Shown here piece by piece: positions 1-4,989 of a stretch of 9,367 bases of DNA (within the stretch, counting starts at the first letter, position 1; every line of letters begins with the position of its first letter). The position numbers were made by a program, and so were the translations under genes. This stretch comes from JBGOUJ01 sp041477005. GTDB taxonomy: Bacteria > Acidobacteriota > Terriglobia > Bryobacterales > JACQDG01. The notes beneath the pieces were generated by a model that was not told where the DNA came from, did no database searches, and saw only the letters and a program-made list of their open reading frames with translations. The stretch lies in the NCBI GenBank assembly GCA_041477005.1, contig JBGOUJ010000290.1, positions 1-9,367 on the forward strand, written 5' to 3'.

Positions 1-654
1 CCCGGTGGGAGCGGCGGCGGAGATATTACCTGGGGCGGGGGGACGGCGCCGCTTATCGGCAGTAACATCAAGGTAGACACGATTCAGGGCGTCGGCACTG
101 GCTTGCACTCCGGCGACACCCTAAGCTGTCTCAATTGCACGCTATGGTTTAATACCGGGATCTACTCGGGTGCGGGGCAGTTCCACGGCGGTGGGTCGTT
201 TGTGATAACTGGACAGGTCGATATGGACGGGAATGGCTACAGCATCCTCGATCCAGCCGACATCAGCGGTCCTATATTGTGGTCAGGTTTCCTTGGGACG
301 CATTTTGATGACCCTCCCTACAACCCCTTGGTTCTAAACCTCCCCAACGGCTGGAAAGAACTCTTCGCTCCCCTAACGGACCAGGAGAACGGCAAGCTTC
401 TCGATTACTTCGGCCTGCCGGATGGGGTCATGCCGGGAACCCTCACCGCGCTCTACACGTCTTCACATTTTCCGGCAGACGGTTGCACCGGACCTGGATG
501 CCCGGACCGTTCCTGCGGCCGCAACAACATCCTGGGTCTCTCCCTGGACAATACCGTGGCCGACGTGCCTGAGCCGGCTTCGATAATGATGCTGGGTTCG
601 GGGTTGATCGGTCTGGCCGGAATGGCGCGCCGGCGGCTTCTGAAAAAGGTGTAG
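1..654 (+). CDS. PEP-CTERM sorting-domain protein, 5' end outside window
   Basis: The frame is open from base 1 to the TAG at 652-654, giving 217 residues with the start missing. A TTG at 103 is an in-frame near-start, but coding sense continues upstream of it, so I treat the gene as truncated by the window edge. The last 29 residues (codons from 565) form a textbook PEP-CTERM signal: VPEPAS, then a hydrophobic helix IMMLGSGLIGLAGM, then the basic tail ARRRLLKKV. In this family the signal directs an exported protein to an exosortase, which cleaves near the PEP motif. The body is rich in Gly, Asn, Asp and aromatic residues and has two close Cys pairs (CLNC near residues 41-44 and CTGPGC near 161-166), fitting a secreted beta-rich protein. 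The body's function is unknown. Its neighbour is an EPS locus, the usual setting for PEP-CTERM clients. Confidence 0.88.
   Translation, partial: PGGSGGGDITWGGGTAPLIGSNIKVDTIQGVGTGLHSGDTLSCLNCTLWFNTGIYSGAGQFHGGGSFVITGQVDMDGNGYSILDPADISGPILWSGFLGTHFDDPPYNPLVLNLPNGWKELFAPLTDQENGKLLDYFGLPDGVMPGTLTALYTSSHFPADGCTGPGCPDRSCGRNNILGLSLDNTVADVPEPASIMMLGSGLIGLAGMARRRLLKKV
565..651 (+). other. PEP-CTERM C-terminal sorting signal
   Basis: This is the coding segment for the tripartite exosortase recognition signal: the VPEP motif, about 14 hydrophobic residues, then an Arg/Lys cluster (ARRRLLKKV) at the extreme C-terminus. The architecture resembles LPXTG signals but is handled by exosortases in Gram-negative bacteria. 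Its presence predicts at least one exosortase gene elsewhere in the genome; none lies in this window. Confidence 0.9.
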
Positions 655-694
655 TGCCAGCCGCCTGTTTCGCTTGCGCTGGCCTGCGGTAAAT

Positions 695-715
695 CGGAAC
701 GAGGGACGGGTTCCG
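695..715 (+). terminator. Possible weak hairpin terminator after the PEP-CTERM gene
   Basis: CGGAAC (695-700) and GTTCCG (710-715) are perfect 6-bp inverted arms around a 9-nt loop, 40 bases after the stop codon. There is only CTTTG after the stem rather than a true T tract, so intrinsic termination is doubtful. A second 6-bp stem, GCCAGC (656-661) with GCTGGC (678-683), sits closer to the stop. Either could simply stabilise the 3' end of the transcript. Confidence 0.22.
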
Positions 716-808
716 CTTTGCCGCTGGCCGGCGTGTCGTTTCGGTTCGCTAAGTAGCACGCCCCACGTCTCTGCGTACCACCCGTCGTTGCTCTAGAACC
801 TCAACCCA

Positions 809-830
809 ACACCCCGCAAACACCCCGCAA
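809..830. repeat. 11-bp perfect tandem repeat (two copies)
   Basis: The unit ACACCCCGCAA occurs at 809-819 and again at 820-830 with no gap, about 110 bases upstream of the chain-length gene. Two copies of a short unit can arise by slippage and need not be functional; a pair of direct protein-binding sites one helical turn apart is an alternative. No matching copy was noticed elsewhere in the window. Confidence 0.6.
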
Positions 831-941
831 TACGGTCGCCTTTTTTCGTGAAGGCTCCAACCAGGTTCCGATGTTTGGCCCTTGCCGTGCTTTACTTCTG
901 GTTCCGCTCAACAAGATGTTGACAGCGGCTTTGAGCGACAT

Positions 942-2633
942 ATGACTTGGCAAAAATCCTCAATAGTTCGGCCTGAGCTTTCTCCGCGCTCGGTGATTCG
1001 GATGTTGTGGAAGCACAAGGCGCTGATCGCAATCGTTTGGGTGCTGCTGAGCGCCGTCTCCATCGTGGGGATCTACCGGCTGCCGGCCATTTACAGGGCC
1101 GAGACGCTGATCCTGGTGGATTCGCAAAAGATCCCCGATCGATACGTGACTTCTACGGTGAACAACGATGTTCAGGACCGGCTGGCGACCATCAGCCAGC
1201 AAATTCTGAGCAGCACCAGGCTGCAAAAGATCATCGAGACCTATGACCTCTACCGCGAAGAGCGTAAAACACTGTCGCAGGAAGAAATCATCGACTTGAT
1301 GCGGCTGGACATCAAGGTCACGCTGGAGAAGGGCTGGACCAAAGACCGGCCGGGCGCCTTTCGGGTGGCCTATCAGGGGCCGAACCCCAGTATCGTGGCC
1401 GAGGTCGCCAACCGCATCGCCAACCTGTACATCGAGGAGAACCTCCGGGCGCGGGAGGTGCAGGCCGAAGGGACCACGGAGTTCCTGGAGAACCAGTTGG
1501 AGGAGGCCAAGAAAAGGCTCGACGAGCAGGAAGCCAAGGTGAGCCAGTTCAAGCTGGAGCACAACGGCGAGCTGCCACAACAAGAGAACTCGCTGAACGG
1601 AGCGCTGACACGGCTCCAGATCGAGCTGCAGGGCAATCAGGAGGCGATTAGCCGGGCCCAGCAGAGCAAGCTCTTGCTGGAGAACTCGCTGGGGATTGCG
1701 GAGCCGGAGTTGAAAACGCTGCAGGCCGCTGCCGTTTCGGCCGCCGAGCCGGCCTCTGGGGCCGGGCGCGGGACTGCGGCTACGGACGATGCGGGCCGGA
1801 CAACGACACCGCAAAAGCGGTCTGACGTGCTGCAGGCGCAGGTTGACGCTCTCCTGGTTCGCTATAAGGACGACCATCCGGACGTAAGACGGCTTCAGGC
1901 GGAAATCGCCGGCGCGCGGCGGCAGGAAGCGGAAGACGCGCGCCTCGCGGCGGCTGCTCCTAAGGCGCCGGCGTCCCGTCCGGCGCCGGCAGCGCAACCT
2001 GTCCCAGCGGCCATCCCGGCGCAACTGGCACAGGATCTCGTTCGCCAGCGGGAGAAAGTGGGCAATCTCCGGGCCCAGGTGGCGGCAGCCAATCGGGACC
2101 TGGAGACGCTTAAGGCCGAGCGAACTCGCATCCTGGGGGCAACCAGCTCGTATCAGAAGCGCGTCGAACGGCTCCCGATCCGCGAGCAGCAGATGGCCGC
2201 TTTGACCCGCGACTACGAGATCTCCAAAGCGAACTACCGATCCTTGCTGGACAAGAAGTTTAACGCCGAGATGGCCACCAGCATGGAAAGGCGCCAGAAG
2301 GGGGAGCGGTTTACGGTGCTCGATGCCGCCAGCGTGCCCGAAAAGCCCTTCAAGCCGCAGCGCGGTCCCCTGAGTGCGCTGGGCGCGACGCTGAGCCTGG
2401 TCATCGGGATCTGCATCGCGGCGGGGAAGGAATTGAAGCGGAATTCCCTGCTCGGGGAGTGGGAGCTGCCGGCAGGGGTCCTGGTGTTGGGGCGCGTGCC
2501 CTTGATTGGGCCCGATTCCGACTCTCGGCGCACAGGCGGTGGGAACAGGTTTGCGCTGCCACGGTTTCGGATAAAAATCCGGATTACGATGCCGAGGCCT
2601 TCTATCGCCCGGGCCACCGGGGGCCCCGTCTAA
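942..2633 (+). CDS. Wzz/GumC-type polysaccharide chain-length determinant
   Basis: A 563-residue inner-membrane polysaccharide co-polymerase that governs the length and export of EPS chains. From ATG 942, TM1 is near residues 27-46, followed by a Wzz-type segment (YRAETLILVDSQ at 51-62). A periplasmic coiled coil (about 170-265 and 295-335) is broken by Ala/Pro-rich linkers (266-290 and 335-362). A GNVR-like segment follows at 411-445 (LPIREQQMAALTRDYEISKA), then VPEKPFKPQRG and TM2 at about 477-494. A cytoplasmic tail of about 65 residues carries ELPAGVLVLGRVPLIG, resembling the stretch where BY-kinase fusions join their kinase domain. The kinase here is a separate gene two positions downstream. 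A TTG at 882 would add 20 residues; ATG 942 gives the usual short cytoplasmic N-terminus. The Shine-Dalgarno is weak (GAG near 933). It resembles the chain-length subfamily linked to PEP-CTERM loci and acidobacterial GumC-like proteins; the subfamily is inferred. The final 25 or so residues look atypical. Confidence 0.9.
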   Translation: MTWQKSSIVRPELSPRSVIRMLWKHKALIAIVWVLLSAVSIVGIYRLPAIYRAETLILVDSQKIPDRYVTSTVNNDVQDRLATISQQILSSTRLQKIIETYDLYREERKTLSQEEIIDLMRLDIKVTLEKGWTKDRPGAFRVAYQGPNPSIVAEVANRIANLYIEENLRAREVQAEGTTEFLENQLEEAKKRLDEQEAKVSQFKLEHNGELPQQENSLNGALTRLQIELQGNQEAISRAQQSKLLLENSLGIAEPELKTLQAAAVSAAEPASGAGRGTAATDDAGRTTTPQKRSDVLQAQVDALLVRYKDDHPDVRRLQAEIAGARRQEAEDARLAAAAPKAPASRPAPAAQPVPAAIPAQLAQDLVRQREKVGNLRAQVAAANRDLETLKAERTRILGATSSYQKRVERLPIREQQMAALTRDYEISKANYRSLLDKKFNAEMATSMERRQKGERFTVLDAASVPEKPFKPQRGPLSALGATLSLVIGICIAAGKELKRNSLLGEWELPAGVLVLGRVPLIGPDSDSRRTGGGNRFALPRFRIKIRITMPRPSIARATGGPV

Positions 2634-2635
2634 TC

Positions 2636-3631
2636 ATGTACGAACAGTTCTTCGGGCTTCGAAAAAACCCATTCGTGATGGCGCCGGACCCGGCGTTTGT
2701 GTTTCCGACGCCGGCGCACCGGGAGGCCCTGGCCGGCCTGACCTACGCCATCATGAGCCGCAAGGGATTCGTGGTGCTGACCGGGGAAGCCGGCACCGGG
2801 AAGACCACCCTGCTGACCACCATCCTCCAATCGATCCCGGACACGCGCGTGTACTCCAGCTTCGTGCTGAATTCCACGCTGACGCCGTCCGAGTTCCTCG
2901 AGCTGGCCATGATGGATTTCGGGATCAACAACGTTCCTGTCAGCAAGGCGCAGCGGCTCATGGAACTGCAGGGGTTCCTGGTTCGGGCCTGCAATGAAGG
3001 CAAAGTGGCGGTGCTGATTGTGGATGAAGCCCACAAGCTCAGCCCCGAGGTGCTGGAGGAAATCCGGCTGTTGACGAATTTCAACACCGCCGACGGGAAT
3101 CTGCTGCAGATCGTGCTGGCGGGACAGAAGGAACTGAACGGGGTCCTGAATCGCGGAGACCTCTGGCAATTGAAACAGAGGATCGCGTTCCGATTGGCGC
3201 TCCATCCCTTGCCCCAGACCGACGTGGAGCAGTACATGCGGCATCGCTGGATCAAGGCCGGCGGCAGTCTGGAGCTGCCTTTTTCCGCCGAGGCGGTGCG
3301 CCGCATAGGTCAGTGGTCGCGAGGGATCCCGCGGCTGATCAACGCCATTTGTGATAACGCGCTGTTGCTCGCTTTTGGGGCGGGGGCGTCCAGGGTCGAG
3401 ATGGAGCAGGTGCTTGAAGTGGCGGCGGACCTGGACTTGTTGGACAGCGACGAGCGGCCGGAAAGGGCAACGCTCGCCCCGGCCGAACCGGTATTGGAAG
3501 AAGAAGACCCCCCCCCACTCAATGGGGCATCCGTGGCGCCGGAACCGATTTCGCTGCCTACCCTTGAGCGATACTTACCGTCCCAGAAGCGCTCCTTGTT
3601 GAGCCGCTGGGTCGGCGGGAAGCGAGGGTAG
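2636..3631 (+). CDS. ExeA-like AAA ATPase of the XrtA/PEP-CTERM EPS type
   Basis: A 331-residue cytoplasmic P-loop ATPase. The N-terminus MYEQFFGLRKNPF is the signature start of ExeA/GspA-like ATPases, including the putative secretion ATPase subfamily found in PEP-CTERM EPS loci. Walker A is GEAGTGKTT (50-58) and Walker B is VAVLIVDEAH (124-133). A sensor-1-like segment QIVLAGQKEL lies at 158-167, with a candidate arginine finger in QLKQRIAFRL (178-187). RGIPRLINAICDNAL (229-243) is a typical C-terminal helical motif. The last 65 or so residues are acidic, Pro-rich and probably disordered. I chose ATG 2636 over a GTG at 2459 because the upstream extension lies inside the chain-length gene and has no family resemblance. 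The start is 2 nt after the preceding stop and lacks a clear Shine-Dalgarno, suggesting translational coupling. Its biochemical job in EPS loci is not established; energising or gating export is the common guess. A nine-C run at 3508-3516 lies in the tail. Confidence 0.92.
   Translation: MYEQFFGLRKNPFVMAPDPAFVFPTPAHREALAGLTYAIMSRKGFVVLTGEAGTGKTTLLTTILQSIPDTRVYSSFVLNSTLTPSEFLELAMMDFGINNVPVSKAQRLMELQGFLVRACNEGKVAVLIVDEAHKLSPEVLEEIRLLTNFNTADGNLLQIVLAGQKELNGVLNRGDLWQLKQRIAFRLALHPLPQTDVEQYMRHRWIKAGGSLELPFSAEAVRRIGQWSRGIPRLINAICDNALLLAFGAGASRVEMEQVLEVAADLDLLDSDERPERATLAPAEPVLEEEDPPPLNGASVAPEPISLPTLERYLPSQKRSLLSRWVGGKRG
3508..3516 (+). repeat. Nine-C homopolymer inside the ATPase gene
   Basis: Nine consecutive C residues encode part of Asp-Pro-Pro-Pro at ATPase residues 291-294. 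The tract lies after all the conserved ATPase motifs, so slippage by one base would leave the catalytic domain intact and change only the last 40 or so residues. It may be ordinary Pro codon use, a sequencing-error hotspot or a slippage site. Confidence 0.85.
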
Positions 3632-3651
3632 GGGGAAGCACGGTCAAACTC

Positions 3652-3659
3652 AGGGAGAG
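3652..3659 (+). promoter_or_regulatory. Strong ribosome binding site of the autokinase gene
   Basis: AGGGAGAG lies just before ATG 3662 and is the best Shine-Dalgarno match of the three-gene module. It supports this start and suggests the autokinase is translated independently rather than by coupling to the ATPase, whose stop is 30 nt upstream. Confidence 0.65.
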
Positions 3660-3661
3660 CT

Positions 3662-4552
3662 ATGAGCCGAATATTCCAAGCATTGCAAAAAGCCGGAAAG
3701 GGCGGCGATTTCCACTGGCCTTTGACCCCTGGGGGCCTGTCGAGCCAGTCCGCGGCGGCTGGCGGCGGGGAAGCCAACCCGGACCCGGCCAGCGGGCTGG
3801 CGGAGGGGGCTGGGGCGAGTCAGGCCTCGCCTGGTGGGTTGGGGTCCCGGATTCGCACACTGCCCTTGCAGCTTCTTCCCGGGGCGCCGGTGTTTGCGTT
3901 TAGCGGTGGCCGCTCTCACGCCGGAGAGCGCTACCGGATGATTCGCACCAAGATCATTCAACACCCTTCCCAGCCCAAGCTGATTCTGATTTCAAGCGCC
4001 GGGCCACGGGACGGCAAGACCACCAATTCTGTGAATATTGCCGGCATTCTGTCGCTCAAGAATGACGTCAACGTGCTGCTGGTGGACGGAGACTTTCGCC
4101 GCTCCACTATGTCGAGCCTGTTGGGGCTTCCCGCTTCGCCCGGTCTCGCCGAGGTCCTGGCCGGTGAATGCTCGCTGGAGGAGGCGCTGGTCCGGGTGGA
4201 GCAGTTTCCGAATCTTTACGTGCTCCCTGTCGGTAAAGCGGCCCACAACCCGACCGAATTGCTCGATTCCCCCAACTGGAGGGCGGCCTGCGAGATGTTC
4301 CGGATGCAATTCAAGTACACGATCGTCGACGCACCTCCGATCGGCTCGGTGGCGGATTACGACTTGATTCAGGTCGCTTGTGACGGAGTGATCGTGGTGC
4401 TGAGGCCGGACCACACCGATCGGACCCTTGGGCTGAAGGCGCTGGAAACCGTGACGGACAAGAGACTGATCGGCGTGGTGATGAATTGCGCCCCCGAATG
4501 GTTTCTGTGGAAGACTAACGACTATTACTACTATCCAGACAGGGAGCAGTAG
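3662..4552 (+). CDS. Cytoplasmic BY-type tyrosine autokinase of the EPS locus
   Basis: A 296-residue bacterial tyrosine kinase of the ParA/MinD-like P-loop fold that should phosphorylate itself and act with the Wzz-like partner to control polymer length. Residues 1-12 (MSRIFQALQKAG) are the short N-terminal helix common in this group. Residues 20-62 are a low-complexity Gly/Ala/Ser/Pro linker. The kinase core has ERYRMIRTKI (89-98), corresponding to the EAFRxLRTNL region. Walker A is SSAGPRDGKTT (111-121), Walker A' is VLLVDGDFRR (138-147) and Walker B is YTIVDAPP (219-226). The C-terminus ends in DYYYYPDREQ, with four consecutive Tyr (288-291) as the likely autophosphorylation cluster. There are no membrane segments, so activation probably depends on the cytoplasmic tail of the chain-length protein, as with Gram-positive CapA/CapB pairs. 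It matches the PEP-CTERM-locus tyrosine autokinase subfamily in appearance. The start is supported by a good Shine-Dalgarno. Confidence 0.9.
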   Translation: MSRIFQALQKAGKGGDFHWPLTPGGLSSQSAAAGGGEANPDPASGLAEGAGASQASPGGLGSRIRTLPLQLLPGAPVFAFSGGRSHAGERYRMIRTKIIQHPSQPKLILISSAGPRDGKTTNSVNIAGILSLKNDVNVLLVDGDFRRSTMSSLLGLPASPGLAEVLAGECSLEEALVRVEQFPNLYVLPVGKAAHNPTELLDSPNWRAACEMFRMQFKYTIVDAPPIGSVADYDLIQVACDGVIVVLRPDHTDRTLGLKALETVTDKRLIGVVMNCAPEWFLWKTNDYYYYPDREQ

Positions 4553-4595
4553 TGTCACTTTGTTCGGCCGCTCGGTTGGGAAAGTTAGCAGTTTC

Positions 4596-4636
4596 AAGCA
4601 CTTACGAGCTTTCCTGTAAGTGCTTTCGTGTAAGTG
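4596..4636. repeat. Inverted plus tandem repeat cluster, candidate operator
   Basis: AAGCACTTAC (4596-4605) and GTAAGTGCTT (4616-4625) are perfect 10-bp inverted arms around a 10-nt spacer. The right arm is also part of a 14-bp tandem direct repeat: CTTTCCTGTAAGTG (4609-4622) followed at once by CTTTCGTGTAAGTG (4623-4636), differing at one base. The core CACTTAC/GTAAGTG therefore occurs three times in 41 bases, 50 bases before the start of the HTH gene. It lies between the autokinase stop (4552) and the HTH Shine-Dalgarno (4674). An operator for the adjacent HTH protein is the simplest reading. An intrinsic terminator is less likely because the stem is AT-rich and lacks a following T run. The sequence is seen directly; the function is inferred. 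Confidence 0.6.
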
Positions 4637-4673
4637 AAGGGGCGGAGCTTTGTCCGACAGGCCGCGAGTCCTC

Positions 4674-4678
4674 AGGAG
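4674..4678 (+). promoter_or_regulatory. Shine-Dalgarno fixing the HTH gene start
   Basis: AGGAG lies 8 nt before ATG 4687. This decides the start: the frame is open back to a GTG at 4552, but that upstream part is not protein-like and contains the repeat cluster. A GTG at 4681 is too close to this site. Confidence 0.65.
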
Positions 4679-4686
4679 CAGTGAGC

Positions 4687-4935
4687 ATGTATCCGAACTT
4701 AAAGTTACAGCTTTGGAGAACAGGCATCAGGCAATACCGGCTGGCGCAGATGCTGGGCATGGATGAAGCGCTGCTTAGCAAGATCGTCAACGGCCTTCGC
4801 CAGCCGAGCCCCGAGATCCGCGAGAAGATTGCCTCCCTGTTGCACAGCGACGAGCACTGGCTGTTCGAGCCGGACGCTAAGGCAGACCATCAGAAGCCCT
4901 CGTCCTCAGGCGCCGAGCCGGCGCTCGATCCCTAG
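4687..4935 (+). CDS. Small XRE/Cro-type helix-turn-helix DNA-binding protein
   Basis: An 82-residue protein, almost entirely one Cro/C1-type HTH domain. Residues 16-37 hold the HTH: QYRLAQMLGMDEALLSKIVNG, where RLAQMLGM is the first helix and turn and DEALLSKIVNG is the recognition helix. A supporting helix follows (SPEIREKIASLL, 41-52). The C-terminal 20 or so residues are polar and probably disordered. There is no second domain for ligand or metal sensing, so any signal would have to come through a partner or through its own level. It sits between the autokinase and the deacetylases, on the same strand, directly downstream of a repeat cluster that resembles an operator. Autoregulation and control of the EPS genes is an inference from position. 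A phage- or toxin-antitoxin-type antitoxin is an alternative, but no toxin gene is adjacent. Confidence 0.82.
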   Translation: MYPNLKLQLWRTGIRQYRLAQMLGMDEALLSKIVNGLRQPSPEIREKIASLLHSDEHWLFEPDAKADHQKPSSSGAEPALDP

Positions 4936-4963
4936 TCTCGTGCTGCGCCGCCGATTCGCAAGT

Positions 4964-4982
4964 CCCGGCCATCACGGCCGGG
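4964..4982 (+). promoter_or_regulatory. GC-rich hairpin just upstream of the first deacetylase start
   Basis: CCCGGCC (4964-4970) and GGCCGGG (4976-4982) are perfect 7-bp arms, all G/C, around the loop ATCAC. The stem ends 7 nt before ATG 4990, where the ribosome binding site should be, and no Shine-Dalgarno sequence is visible in the remaining CGCCAGA. In RNA this would be a very stable stem occupying the initiation region. It could limit deacetylase translation, or act as a stem at the 3' end of the HTH transcript, which stops at 4935. There is no T tract, so intrinsic termination is unlikely. Confidence 0.5.
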
Positions 4983-4989
4983 CGCCAGA

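Larger units (their letters stand above)
655..941. other. Intergenic region between the PEP-CTERM gene and the EPS operon
   Basis: This 287-base gap has no convincing protein gene. It contains a small hairpin (CGGAAC at 695-700 with GTTCCG at 710-715), an 11-bp tandem duplication at 809-830, a weak GCCTT/AAGGC inverted repeat (838-842 and 851-855) with a T6 tract in the loop, and a possible 24-codon ORF at 871-945 that overlaps the next start. A promoter for the downstream operon is expected here, but no pair of -35/-10 boxes stands out at a position compatible with the chosen start at 942. Confidence 0.6.

Noticed and set aside
838..855. GCCTT/AAGGC hairpin with a T6 tract upstream of the chain-length gene
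   Set aside because: The stem is only 5 bp and the T run is in the stem and loop, not after it, so it is neither a terminator nor a convincing regulatory stem.
919..946. TTGACA (919-924) and TATGAC (941-946) spaced by 16 bases, resembling a sigma-70 promoter
   Set aside because: Transcription would start near 953, after the ATG at 942 that gives the family-typical N-terminus. The -10 match is only 4 of 6, and later starts (GTG 993, ATG 1002) would shorten the conserved region before TM1.
2459..2635. N-terminal extension of the ATPase from GTG 2459
   Set aside because: It overlaps the chain-length gene, has no family resemblance, and ATPases of this type start at MYEQFFGL, encoded from 2636.
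4596..4625. Rho-independent terminator after the autokinase gene
   Set aside because: The 10-bp stem is perfect, but it is AT-rich with a 10-nt loop and no T run follows. The overlapping direct repeats fit a protein-binding site better.
4552..4686. N-terminal extension of the HTH protein from GTG 4552
   Set aside because: The 45-residue extension is Cys/Ser-rich and unconserved in appearance, crosses the repeat cluster, and ATG 4687 has a proper Shine-Dalgarno.
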